From Flintibacter sp. KGMB00164 (GTDB lineage Bacteria; Bacillota; Clostridia; Oscillospirales; Oscillospiraceae), in the NCBI RefSeq assembly GCF_008727735.1, contig NZ_CP044227.1, positions 2,739,001 to 2,803,000 of the forward strand: a stretch of DNA of 64,000 nucleotides, in the 5' to 3' direction. Positions within the stretch are counted from its first letter, which is position 1, and every line of letters starts with the position of its first letter. The notes below the pieces were generated by a model, which worked only from the letters and a program-made list of their open reading frames with translations, had not been told where the DNA came from and did no database searches. Position numbers and translations under genes: made by a program. Of the stretch, positions 44,584-53,278 are shown in pieces.

Positions 44584-45343
44584 CTTCCATCTCTCCTCCC
44601 AGCTGGGTAACCACCCGGATAATGGTTTGGAAGAAGGTACGGCGGTCCTCCCCCTCGCCCCGGCGCAGCTCCTTAAAGATGCGGCCGTCCCGCAGGAAAA
44701 CCACCCGGTGACAGCAGCTGGCGGTAAAGGCGTCGTGGGTCACCATGAGGATGGTGGCTCCCCGCTCCCGATTCAGGACCTCCAGCCGCTCCAGCAGCAT
44801 CCGGGCGGACTTGGAGTCCAGAGCGCCGGTGGGCTCGTCGGCCAGCACCAGGGCAGGGCGGGTGACCATGGCCCGGGCGGCGGCGCACCGCTGCTGCTGG
44901 CCGCCTGACATCTGGTAGGGGTACTTCTGCAAACACTCCGAGATGCCCAGCAGAGAGGCCATCTCCTCCACTCGGTTTTTAATCTCCCCTGCCGGAGTAC
45001 CTACGATGGACAGGGACAGGGCAATGTTTTCAAAGGCGGTGAGGGTGTCCAGCAGGTTGCAGTCCTGGAAGATAAAGCCCAGCCGCTCCCGGCGGAAGCG
45101 GGTGAGCTCCTTGCCCCGGAGTTTTGTCAATTCCTGTCCGTCCACCTGGATGGAGCCGGAGGTGGGTCGGTCGATGGTGGAAATGCAGTTGAGCAGGGTG
45201 GTCTTGCCGGAACCGGAGGCTCCCATGATACCCACATATTCCCCCGCCGCCAGAGACAGGCTTACCCCATCCAGCGCACGGGTGGCCGCGTCCCGGCGGC
45301 CGTAAATTTTGACCAGGTCGGTCACTTGCAGCAAATCAGACAT
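44573..45343 (-). CDS. BceA-like ABC transporter ATP-binding protein
   Basis: 256 residues, MacB/BceA subfamily. Walker A GASGSGKTT (about 43-51), Q-loop FIFQDCNLL, signature MSGGQQQRCAAARAM, Walker B ALVLADEPTGALDS, H-loop THDA. GGAGAGG precedes ATG 45343. Pairs with the FtsX-type permease that overlaps its end. The promoter region contains a perfect palindrome (45382-45408), suggesting control by a dedicated repressor or activator. Confidence 0.95.
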   Translation of the reverse strand: MSDLLQVTDLVKIYGRRDAATRALDGVSLSLAAGEYVGIMGASGSGKTTLLNCISTIDRPTSGSIQVDGQELTKLRGKELTRFRRERLGFIFQDCNLLDTLTAFENIALSLSIVGTPAGEIKNRVEEMASLLGISECLQKYPYQMSGGQQQRCAAARAMVTRPALVLADEPTGALDSKSARMLLERLEVLNRERGATILMVTHDAFTASCCHRVVFLRDGRIFKELRRGEGEDRRTFFQTIIRVVTQLGGEMEDVL

Positions 45344-45381
45344 GCGATGATCCTCTCCTTTTGCCGGACAGTTCCGGCTTG

Positions 45382-45408
45382 AACTGTATGAGAGGATAAC
45401 ATACAGTT
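45382..45408 (-). promoter_or_regulatory. Palindromic operator at the ABC exporter promoter
   Basis: AACTGTATG (45382-45390) and CATACAGTT (45400-45408) are perfect 9-base inverted arms separated by 9 bases. The element overlaps plausible -10 sequences (TATGTT or TATCCT on the minus strand) 40-65 bases before the ATPase gene. Confidence 0.65.
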
Positions 45409-45464
45409 TGTGCAAATCCTTGAAAGGTTTTCTTAGGTTTCTCTTAAGAAGTTTGGAAGATTTT

Positions 45465-45755
45465 TTATAGCAGGAACAGTGCGGCATACCAGGCTGCAGA
45501 AGCCGCCGCCGCTCCTGCCGCCCCCCAGATGGGGCCCCGGAACCGGTCCAGGCGCTCCAGCTTCCGGTTCCAGGCCCGTCCGCTCTTCAAATAGCCGTCG
45601 GCGGCCTGGCGGGCCTGACGGATCACCTGGTCGGCGCTGACCCCTTCCCGGGCCAGGGCCTCCTCTTTCACGATAAAGATTGCCTCCTCAAAGAGCTTGG
45701 GGTCGGGGGACTTGACCAAAATCACCTGGCGGGTGATTCCCTTTACCATCTCCAT
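45465..45755 (-). CDS. Small tail-anchored protein of unknown function
   Basis: 96 residues: a soluble N-terminal part (KGITRQVILVKSPDPKLFEE, then IVKEEALAREGVSADQVIRQ) and one C-terminal hydrophobic segment (about 74-96, GAAGAAAASAAWYAALFLL). Related clostridial proteins are found near gpr, but I know no function. Start is uncertain: ATG 45755, ATG 45749 or GTG 45758, all near AAAGGA. It could belong to the gpr transcript, 231 bases upstream. Confidence 0.6.
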   Translation of the reverse strand: MEMVKGITRQVILVKSPDPKLFEEAIFIVKEEALAREGVSADQVIRQARQAADGYLKSGRAWNRKLERLDRFRGPIWGAAGAAAASAAWYAALFLL

Positions 45756-45890
45756 CACATCCTTTCCCGGGGCGCAGCCCCTTTGATTCCCGGTTAGTGT
45801 GTCCCATTTCCTGGGGGGATATTCCAGTCCCCGCTGCGCATGAGTCCCCCATCCCGGCGCATACACTGACACCGGAAAGGGGGAGTTTTC

Positions 45891-45995
45891 TTGACCCAGC
45901 AGCAGCGTCTGCGCCTGACCGGAGACTTTTTTGTCCTGTACTGCACCAATGTGGCCCTGATTCTCCTGTGCCAGTGTCTGCGGGGCCTAGCTTAA
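45891..45995 (+). CDS. Possible 34-residue small membrane protein
   Basis: A TTG-initiated frame preceded by a strong GGAAAGGGGGAG 5-8 bases upstream. The product, starting MTQQQRLRLTGDFFVLYCTN, has one hydrophobic segment (about 13-30) and ends at 45995, overlapping the antiparallel gpr end by 9 bases. It could be a sporulation-type small membrane protein, but nothing beyond the ribosome-binding site and hydrophobicity supports it. Confidence 0.35.
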   Translation: MTQQQRLRLTGDFFVLYCTNVALILLCQCLRGLA

Positions 45996-46877
45996 CAACA
46001 GATCCAGGTCCTCCACCCCCAGACCGGGCTGGAGGGCCAGGTTGATCCCGTAGGCGATGACCTTGGAGAGGTCGCCCACCTGGCTGTCGATGTCCTTGGG
46101 AGTGACCAGCAGCTCGCCCTCCCGGCCCAGGGGGGGCAGGTCGTCCCGCCCCAGCAGGTCGGCGGCCAGAGTGGCCCCGTAGACCACCGTGGGCACCCCT
46201 ACCGCCAGCACCGGCACCCCCAGGGTCTTCTCATCCAGGGCAAAGCGGTGGTTGCCCACCCCGGAGCCGGGGACGATGCCGGTGTCGGAGATCTGCACCG
46301 TGCGGCACAGCCTGTCCAGGGAGCGGGAGGCAAGGGCGTCCACCGCAATGACCCAGGCGGGTTTCAAACTGCGGCACACCGCCTGCACCAGCTCCCCGCT
46401 CTCCATCCCCGTGGTGCCCAGCACCCCGGCGGCCAGGGAGGCCACAGGCCGAAACGAGCCAAAGTGCTCCGGCACCCCCTCCACCAGGTGACGGGTGACC
46501 AGGGTGTACTCGTGGACCTTGGGCCCGATGGCGTCGGGGGTGATGGCCCGGTTCCCCAGCCCTACCACCAGGGCGCCGCCCTTCTCCCCCTCCAGTCCCA
46601 TCAGCTCCCGCAGCACCCCGGCCACCGCCCGGGCGCCCCGACCGAAGGCGTCCTCCTCCCGGCGCTGCAGGCCGTCCATGGTCAGCGTCACATAGGTGCC
46701 CGCCGGTTTGCCCAGAGCCTGCTCCCCCCGCTCATCCAGGATGTGCACGGTCTCTGAGCGGAAACCCTCCCGCTCCCCGGTCCGGGCCTCCACGCCCTCC
46801 AGCTTGCTGGTCTCCCCCGCCCGCTCCTGCCACAGCTCCCGGGCCTCCAGAGCCAGGTCGGTACGCCGCTGCTCCAT
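45987..46877 (-). CDS. gpr: Germination protease GPR
   Basis: 296 residues, M63-type aspartic-like endopeptidase that degrades small acid-soluble proteins during spore germination. The N-terminus MEQRRTDLALEARELWQERA matches the propeptide region normally removed by autoprocessing. Core motifs VVGLGNRAITPDAIGPKVHE, GVLGTTGMESGE and VDALASRSLDRLCRTVQISD are conserved. AAAGGAG precedes ATG 46877. In Bacilli gpr neighbours rpsT, as here (rpsT is divergent, 201 bases away). Strong evidence that the organism forms spores. Confidence 0.95.
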   Translation of the reverse strand: MEQRRTDLALEARELWQERAGETSKLEGVEARTGEREGFRSETVHILDERGEQALGKPAGTYVTLTMDGLQRREEDAFGRGARAVAGVLRELMGLEGEKGGALVVGLGNRAITPDAIGPKVHEYTLVTRHLVEGVPEHFGSFRPVASLAAGVLGTTGMESGELVQAVCRSLKPAWVIAVDALASRSLDRLCRTVQISDTGIVPGSGVGNHRFALDEKTLGVPVLAVGVPTVVYGATLAADLLGRDDLPPLGREGELLVTPKDIDSQVGDLSKVIAYGINLALQPGLGVEDLDLLLS

Positions 46878-46987
46878 GTTCCCCACTCCTTTTCCTTCCA
46901 TATCTTGTGGTCTTGCCACATTTCTCTGCTAGCATTTGCGGCAGCGGAAATTTTATCCGATTTTCTCATTCTTTTTGAAAAAAAGTG

Positions 46988-47016
46988 TTGCATTTTCCGC
47001 CGCGATATGCTACAAT
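46988..47016 (+). promoter_or_regulatory. Sigma-A-type promoter of rpsT
   Basis: TTGCAT (46988-46993), 17-base spacer, TACAAT (47011-47016), 62 bases before the start codon. Confidence 0.75.
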
Positions 47017-47078
47017 ACATATCCGCACAGGATTATTGTGCTAATTTTAACGATTAAAAATCGGAGGAGGTGTTTGGT

Positions 47079-47342
47079 TTGCCGAATATCAAGTCTGCCA
47101 AGAAGCGTGTGCTGGTTTCCCAGACCAAGGCCATGCAGAACAAGGCCGCGAAGTCCGCGCTGAAGACCGACATCAAGAAGTTTGAGGCCGCGGTGGCGGA
47201 AGGCAACCGCAGCGAGGCCGATGTTGCTTACAAGGTGGCTGTGAAGGCGGTGGACAAGGCTGCTGCTAAGGGGCTGCTGCACAAGAACAACGCTGCCAAC
47301 AAGAAGAGCAGCATGACCATCAAGCTGAACAAGCTGGCCTAA
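47079..47342 (+). CDS. rpsT: 30S ribosomal protein S20
   Basis: 87 residues beginning MPNIKSAKKRVLVSQTKAMQ (TTG start 47079) with GGAGGAGG 8 bases upstream; the TTG gives the family's usual N-terminus MPNIKSAKKR, so the upstream extension is ignored. The Lys/Ala-rich helical body and LLHKNNAANKKSSMTIKLN end are typical. TTG starts are common for rpsT. Confidence 0.96.
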   Translation: MPNIKSAKKRVLVSQTKAMQNKAAKSALKTDIKKFEAAVAEGNRSEADVAYKVAVKAVDKAAAKGLLHKNNAANKKSSMTIKLNKLA

Positions 47343-47357
47343 TTTTCTGCAAGAGGA

Positions 47358-47385
47358 AAGCCGTCTGCATCGCAGGCGGCTTTTT
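47358..47385 (+). terminator. Intrinsic terminator of rpsT
   Basis: AAGCCGTCTGC (47358-47368) pairs with GCAGGCGGCTT (47372-47382), one G-T wobble, then TTTTT. Confidence 0.85.
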
Positions 47386-47468
47386 GCGTTTTTCTCGACC
47401 CCTTCCCCCTGGTTTTATCCCGCCCTTCTGCTATACTGGGAGTATTGATTTGAGAGGAGGCCGACCCC

Positions 47469-48347
47469 ATGTGGCGCGCACTGCTGGAGAAAAAGCCGGT
47501 GGCCTTTGCCCTGGACTTAAAAGAAACCTACGACCGGGTGGGCGTGGCCCGGGCGGCGGCGGCCCTGTCCTATTTTCTTATCCTGACCCTGTTTCCCCTG
47601 CTCATGTGCGTCAACTTCTTCATCGGCCTGCTCCCCCTGGAGCCGGAGGACGTCTTTTTTGCCCTGGAGCCCCTGCTGCCCCAGGAGAGTCTGAACATTA
47701 TTCTGGACTACCTCACCTACGTCTCCTCCATCCCCCAGAATCAGTCTACCCCCCTGCTGCTGGCCAGCCTGTTTACCATTCTGCTCTCCGCCTCTGCCGC
47801 CCTGCGCACCCTGTTTCAGACCATGGACGAGCTCTATGAGGTCCCCCGGAACAACAGCATCAAGCGCCTGGTCCTCAGTGTGGTGCTCTCCCTGCTGTTC
47901 CTGCTGACCCTGTACCTATCCATTATCGTGGTCTTTACCGGCGACTGGTTCTTCCAGGCTCTGGAGCGGACTCTGCCCCAAAAAATTCTGGAGCTGATCC
48001 CGCTGCACATGCTGGCCTCTTTTTGGACCCAGCTGCGCTATGTGCTGCTGTTCTGCTTTGTCCTGCTGCTGGTGCTGGCGGTGTACCGTCTGGGCACCCC
48101 CCGCGCCCTGCACGTCAAGGGCACCATCCGCCTCACCGCCCTGCTCTCCGCCCTGGCCATGGTGGCCTGCTCGGTGCTCTTTTCCTGGTTTATCGACATG
48201 TCCTCCCGCTATTCCCTGGTGTACGGCTCTTTGGCCTCCCTCATCATCCTGCTGGTGTGGCTCTACTTCTGCGGCAACATCCTGGTGATCGGCGCGGTGG
48301 TGGGCCAGGTGTGGATCCGGGGCCGCTGGCGCGGGGATCCCATATAA
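47469..48347 (+). CDS. YihY/BrkB-family membrane protein
   Basis: 292 residues with six membrane helices. The family hallmarks are present: DRVGVARAAAALSYFLILTL near the N-terminus, the central PRNNSIKRLVLSVVLSLLF and the C-terminal YGSLASLIILLVWLYFCGNI followed by LVIGAVVGQVW. The family was once annotated as RNase BN in error; its real role, possibly transport or envelope maintenance, is unknown. GAGAGGAGG precedes the ATG. The next gene starts 129 bases downstream and may share its transcript. Confidence 0.88.
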   Translation: MWRALLEKKPVAFALDLKETYDRVGVARAAAALSYFLILTLFPLLMCVNFFIGLLPLEPEDVFFALEPLLPQESLNIILDYLTYVSSIPQNQSTPLLLASLFTILLSASAALRTLFQTMDELYEVPRNNSIKRLVLSVVLSLLFLLTLYLSIIVVFTGDWFFQALERTLPQKILELIPLHMLASFWTQLRYVLLFCFVLLLVLAVYRLGTPRALHVKGTIRLTALLSALAMVACSVLFSWFIDMSSRYSLVYGSLASLIILLVWLYFCGNILVIGAVVGQVWIRGRWRGDPI

Positions 48348-48476
48348 CAAACCATACTGCGGCTCGTCAAAAGGTTGTTTTTGGCGGGCCGCTTGCTCTT
48401 TCCTTCTTCCAGTTTTTGTGCTAAACTGAAAAACAACAATTCTTTACCACTTTACTCCCAGAAAGGCGGGACGTCT

Positions 48477-51400
48477 ATGCATGAAAAATTGATCCGCCAG
48501 CTCTCCAGCCAGGTGGCCGACGCCCTGGCAGAACAGGAGCTGGCCTGCGCCCCAAACCGCCGCGCCGCTCTGGCCCTGCTGAAGACCCCCGGCTGGGCCG
48601 AGGAGCTGGACCAGCTGCTTCCCATCCGCACCCGCCTGGAGTGTGATCAGGTGCTCCAGGTGTGCGCCCCCATCCTGGCCAAACTCTCCCCGGTGCCCGA
48701 GGACGGCTGGCTGTCCTTCTGCTACCGGTATATCCGCGCCTGTCTGTATCCCCAGGGCAACTTCGCCCCCGACGCCCAGGAACATGTGGAGGGCGCCCGG
48801 TTCTATCTGACTGTCCTCCAGGTGCTGCTGGACTACGAGCGGCAGGTGCTCCCCTTTGACCCCCTCATGGACTTTCAGTTCCTCACCCCCGAGGAGTATA
48901 CCCCCTGCGACTGCGGCCGGGAGTATGCCAAGCTCCTGGAGTGCTACCGGAAGGAGTACGTCTACGAGCTCATGCGCTTAGGGCTGGAGGTCACCCCCTT
49001 CAAGACGCTGGGCCACATCGCCGGGGTCCACTACATCGCCATGGCGGTGGCCCGGGGATTGAAGCAGGCCGGGGTGGACATCGATCTGGCCCTCATCTCC
49101 GGCTCTGCCGCTGCCCACGACATCGGCAAGTTCGGCTGCCGCCCCGGAGAGCGGGTGCCCCACCTGCACTACTACTACACCGACCAGTGGCTGCTGGAGC
49201 GCCACCTGGACAACATCAGCCACATCGCCTCCAACCACTCCACCTGGGATCTGGAGCTGGAGTCCCTGTCGGTGGAGTCTCTGTGTCTTATCTACGCCGA
49301 CTTCCGCTCCAAGCAGAGCCGGGATGCCGACGGCAACGAGATCACCGTCCTCTACCCCTTGGACGAGTCCTTCCAGGTCATCCTCTCCAAGCTGGAGAAT
49401 GTGGACCCCTCCAAGCGGCGGCGGTATGAGTTCGTCTACGGCAAGCTCCACGATTTTGAGGACTACATGCGCGCCCTGGGCGTGGACGTGGACCTCACCG
49501 GTCAGCCCCAGCAGCCCCGTCCCCACAAGGACCCCTCCCTCATGGGACCGGGAGAAACGGTGGAGGGTCTGACCCTGCTGTCGGTAGGCCACAGCCTGCG
49601 CCTGATGCACATGCTCTCCAACGAGCGCAAGTTCGGCAACATCATTGAGGCCGCCCGCTCCACCAAGGACTGGAAGCAGCTGCGGGCCTACCTCAACGTG
49701 TTCCAGGAGTACTTCACCTACCTGTCGGTGCGCCAGAAAACTCAGGCGCTCTCCTTCCTCTACGAGCTGCTGGTCCACCGCGAGGGTGATATCCGCCGTC
49801 AAGCCGGCTCTCTCATCGGTCTGATCATCGCCCGCTTCCACCTGGTCTACCGCAAGGAGGTCCCGGCGGACGAGGAGAACGACCCCGCCGAGGAGGTCCC
49901 CTTCACCCTGTGGGAGCAGTACCTGGACATGCTCATCTACCCCGACCACAAGACCACCCAGCAGCAGCGCCACCACATCGGCTACACCCTGAAGCTGGTG
50001 CTGGAGTCCCTGCTGAAGTACGCCCGTCCCGGGGACGTGCCCCGGTTTGTAGGCGCCTTCCTGCGCTACTTCCACGACCCCCAGCAGAAGGACGCCGACA
50101 CCGCCTTCACCCTGCTGGACGCGGCCTGGTATCTCCCCTCCAAGTACTATAACGACGAGGTGCGCCAGCTGCTTATCAACTTTGCCGCCTACTGGGTGGG
50201 GCAGAACGACCTGCGCCTCACCGTGGCCTCCCTCATGTTCCTGCGGGAAGCCGCCCGCAATCTCTCCCGCAGCAACCCCCAGATGGAGCAGATCGTCTCC
50301 ATCGCCAACGGGGTCACCCAGAAAAGTCTGGCCGTCACCTTCCTGCAGTACCGCATTCTCCAGCGGGCCGGCAAAGACACCTCCGCCCACAAGCGGGCGC
50401 TCTACGACCAGGACATCACCAGCGAGGTCTTTTTGGACAACCTGAAGACTGCCACCCCCTGGGTGGTCAAGGTGGTGGGCGTGGAGCTGCTGCGGGACCA
50501 GGTGGAGCACGGCCTCCAGGAGCACATGCTCCACATCTGCACCCACTACTCCAACCTCATCAAGGTCTCTGAGCGGGTGGTAGTGCGCTGCAACGCCGGC
50601 GACGCTCTGGTGCATATCCTGCCCATGCTCCGCCGGGACCAGCGCAACGAGGTAGTCGTGGAGCTGGGCAAGGGTCTGGAGATGGGACAGTACGAAATTT
50701 CCAAGTACATCCCCGAATATCTGGGCCAGGCCGCCCTGTACCTCTACCCCAGCGAGCTGGACGAGCAGGTGCTGTGGCTCAAGACCCTGCTGGGCTCCCC
50801 CAACGACTCCGCCGTCTCCGGCGCGCTGAACACCATCGGAGTGCTGCTCCAGCACTACCCCGCCTACCGGGGCCGCTTTGTGGAGTCCGCCCAGAACTAT
50901 GAGTCCCGCCGCCAGGAGCTGCTGGGTCTCCTGCTCCAGGGATTGGCCCACTACCGTCCCCCGGTGCGCCAGGAGGCGTTGCTGGTCACCGGCAAGCTGC
51001 TGTTTGAGAGCAACGTCCTCTCCATGGACGAGAAGGCCCACCTGTTCTCCCTGAGCTACCGTAAACTTCTCTTCCTCATCCAGGAGGCTCCGGTGCAGGA
51101 CGACGACATGACCTTCTTCTACCGCGCCGCCGCCCTGGCCCACATCAACCGCTTCATCGCCCTGTGGCGGCTGGACCACGGTCCCTTCTCCTTCACGGTG
51201 CCCAAGAAGGTGGCCTTCTTCCCCGGCACTTTTGACCCCTTCACCCTGTCCCACAAGGGCATTGTCCACGCCATCCGGGACCTGGGCTTTGAGGTCTACC
51301 TGGCGGTGGACGAGTTCTCTTGGTCCAAGAAGGCCCAGCCCCACCTCATCCGCCGGCAGATCGTCAACCTGTCGGTGGCAGGGGACTTCCACGTCCACCT

Positions 51401-53273
51401 CTTCCCCGACGACATCCCGGTGAACATCGCCAACCCTGCCGACCTCAAGCGGCTGCGCAACCTCTTCCCCGACCAGGAGGTCTATCTGGTGGTGGGCAGC
51501 GACGTGGTGGGCAACGCCTCCTGTTTCCAGGCCGCCCCCCGTCCCTGGTCCATCCACTCCATGAACCTCATTATCTTCCGCCGTGCTGGCCAGCCCCCCC
51601 TGCCCAGCACCGAGCAGCTGAATCTTAAGGGCGATGTCATTCAGCTTCAGCTGCCTCCCCACCTGGAGGATATCAGCTCCACCCGCATCCGGGAAAATGT
51701 GGACCTGAACCGGGACATCTCCAACCTCATCGACCCGGTGATTCAGGACTTTATCTATCAAAACGGCCTGTACCTCCGGGACAGCCAGAACAAGCCAGTG
51801 CTGGGTTCCGGCGATCTGACCTTCCAGTGGGTGGACGAGCCGGACGAGCTGCTTGTCCAGGAGCTCACCGCCGGCCGGCCCGACCGGGACGCCCTGCGGG
51901 AGGGAATTCTCCGCGGCCGGGACCGTCTGGTCCTGCTGCGCTCCAGCACCCAGAACCAGCTGCTGGGCTTCCTCAGCTTCCGGTACCTGTCGGCCTCCCA
52001 GCTCTTTGGCGCCCTGCGGGATACCGAGCTGGCCAACCGCATCCGCCTGCGCTCGGCTGGCACCACGCTGATCATCACCTCTGCCATGGCCGACACCTCC
52101 GATCCTCTGAAGGACTATCTCCAGCTTCTCTTCACCGAGGTGCTGGCCAAGGCGCTGGCCGACGACTGCATTTACGGCGTCTACCGCCCCTGCGGCGCTC
52201 TGCCTGACCCGATCCTGGAGGACACCCTGGCCCGCCAGGGCTTCCTGCGCCGGGAGGGAGACACCCCCATCTGGGAGGTGGACATGAGCGCTCCCACCGT
52301 TCTCATCCAGAACCTGGAGACCACCATTCAGGACCCCCTCAACCGCAACCCCAAGGTGCTCTCCGCCATCCAGCGTGGACACCGGCGGCTGCAGATGGCC
52401 CTGACCAAGCTCTACCCCCGGTTCCTGGTGCTCACCTTGTCCTCGGATATTATCCACCAGCGGCTGCTGGAGATGATCACCACCTACAACGAGGTGCCCT
52501 CTGTCCCCACCACCCCCCGGAAATTGGGGAAAAATATGTGCGTTCCCTACGGAAAAATGCTCCGCGGCAAGATCGTACCCAATACCGTGACCAAAACTAT
52601 CCACACCGACAAGGTATTTACCCCCGATCTCAGCCAGAGCACCATGGAGGCCTTCCCCCATTACGCCCCCATCCCCTGCCAGATCCGCACCATCAAGTCC
52701 TTCAACCGTCCGGTCATCTTGGTGGACGACATCATGCACCCCGGCTTCCGTATCAAGGCGCTGGACCCCATCCTCCGCAAGGAGGAGGTAGACATCCGTA
52801 TGGTGCTGGTGGGTCTGCTCTCCGGCCACGGCCGTGACTTGATGGACGCTCAGGGCCGCCCGGTAGACAGCGTGTACTACCTGCCCCGGCTGCGGGAGTG
52901 GTTTGTGGAATCCACCCTGTACCCCTTCATCGGCGGCAACACGGTGCGCCGTTCCACCTCCCCGGTACCCGGCATGCTCCCCGGCATCAACCACATCCTG
53001 CCCTACGCCTCCCCCACCTTCCGCAGCGAGTACAGTGAGGACGCCGTGTTTGAACTGTCCCGCTGCTGCCTGGAGTCGGCCCGGGACGTGATTTCCACCC
53101 TGGAACAGGAATACCGCATCCTCTATGGGCGCAACCTGACTCTGAACCGCCTGCCTGAGGCTGTCATCCTGCCCCTGTGTCCCGATAAGGGCACTTGTCT
53201 CCATTACGACCCCAATTTGGCTGCGTCGGTGTATCTGGAGAACGATTTGGAGCAGCTGCTGCGCACGCATTAA
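48477..53273 (+). CDS. 1598-residue multidomain protein: HD, helical repeats, NadD-like nucleotidyltransferase, GNAT-like, PRTase-like
   Basis: A very large cytosolic protein with no signal or membrane segments. (1) HD-type domain, about 150-310: GVHYIA (His185), SAAAHDIGKFG (His214-Asp215), SNHSTW (His254) and YADF. (2) About 370-900: helical, HEAT/ARM-like repeats. (3) Nucleotidyltransferase, about 910-1085: VAFFPGTFDPFTLSHKG (912-928; (T/H)xGH motif as T-L-S-H926) and EDISSTRIRENV (ISSTxIR at 1066-1072), as in NadD/NMNAT. (4) About 1110-1270: GNAT-like fold by appearance (LLGFLSFRYL...DTLARQGFLRR). (5) About 1300-1590: PRPP-site-like RPVILVDDIMHPGFRIKAL (Asp1417-Asp1418). AAAGGCGGG precedes ATG 48477. 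Similar long 'cytidyltransferase-domain' proteins occur in related Clostridia, function unknown. NAD or nucleotide metabolism is a guess from domains 3 and 5. Confidence 0.8.
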   Translation: MHEKLIRQLSSQVADALAEQELACAPNRRAALALLKTPGWAEELDQLLPIRTRLECDQVLQVCAPILAKLSPVPEDGWLSFCYRYIRACLYPQGNFAPDAQEHVEGARFYLTVLQVLLDYERQVLPFDPLMDFQFLTPEEYTPCDCGREYAKLLECYRKEYVYELMRLGLEVTPFKTLGHIAGVHYIAMAVARGLKQAGVDIDLALISGSAAAHDIGKFGCRPGERVPHLHYYYTDQWLLERHLDNISHIASNHSTWDLELESLSVESLCLIYADFRSKQSRDADGNEITVLYPLDESFQVILSKLENVDPSKRRRYEFVYGKLHDFEDYMRALGVDVDLTGQPQQPRPHKDPSLMGPGETVEGLTLLSVGHSLRLMHMLSNERKFGNIIEAARSTKDWKQLRAYLNVFQEYFTYLSVRQKTQALSFLYELLVHREGDIRRQAGSLIGLIIARFHLVYRKEVPADEENDPAEEVPFTLWEQYLDMLIYPDHKTTQQQRHHIGYTLKLVLESLLKYARPGDVPRFVGAFLRYFHDPQQKDADTAFTLLDAAWYLPSKYYNDEVRQLLINFAAYWVGQNDLRLTVASLMFLREAARNLSRSNPQMEQIVSIANGVTQKSLAVTFLQYRILQRAGKDTSAHKRALYDQDITSEVFLDNLKTATPWVVKVVGVELLRDQVEHGLQEHMLHICTHYSNLIKVSERVVVRCNAGDALVHILPMLRRDQRNEVVVELGKGLEMGQYEISKYIPEYLGQAALYLYPSELDEQVLWLKTLLGSPNDSAVSGALNTIGVLLQHYPAYRGRFVESAQNYESRRQELLGLLLQGLAHYRPPVRQEALLVTGKLLFESNVLSMDEKAHLFSLSYRKLLFLIQEAPVQDDDMTFFYRAAALAHINRFIALWRLDHGPFSFTVPKKVAFFPGTFDPFTLSHKGIVHAIRDLGFEVYLAVDEFSWSKKAQPHLIRRQIVNLSVAGDFHVHLFPDDIPVNIANPADLKRLRNLFPDQEVYLVVGSDVVGNASCFQAAPRPWSIHSMNLIIFRRAGQPPLPSTEQLNLKGDVIQLQLPPHLEDISSTRIRENVDLNRDISNLIDPVIQDFIYQNGLYLRDSQNKPVLGSGDLTFQWVDEPDELLVQELTAGRPDRDALREGILRGRDRLVLLRSSTQNQLLGFLSFRYLSASQLFGALRDTELANRIRLRSAGTTLIITSAMADTSDPLKDYLQLLFTEVLAKALADDCIYGVYRPCGALPDPILEDTLARQGFLRREGDTPIWEVDMSAPTVLIQNLETTIQDPLNRNPKVLSAIQRGHRRLQMALTKLYPRFLVLTLSSDIIHQRLLEMITTYNEVPSVPTTPRKLGKNMCVPYGKMLRGKIVPNTVTKTIHTDKVFTPDLSQSTMEAFPHYAPIPCQIRTIKSFNRPVILVDDIMHPGFRIKALDPILRKEEVDIRMVLVGLLSGHGRDLMDAQGRPVDSVYYLPRLREWFVESTLYPFIGGNTVRRSTSPVPGMLPGINHILPYASPTFRSEYSEDAVFELSRCCLESARDVISTLEQEYRILYGRNLTLNRLPEAVILPLCPDKGTCLHYDPNLAASVYLENDLEQLLRTH

Positions 53274-53278
53274 AACGT

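Noticed and set aside
48978-53270. 1430-codon open frame on the strand opposite the 1598-residue gene
   Set aside because: It mirrors the coding strand of a high-GC gene (stop codons are rare in that frame). The product is His/Gln/Val/Gly-rich without motifs, whereas the plus strand has several recognisable enzyme motifs.
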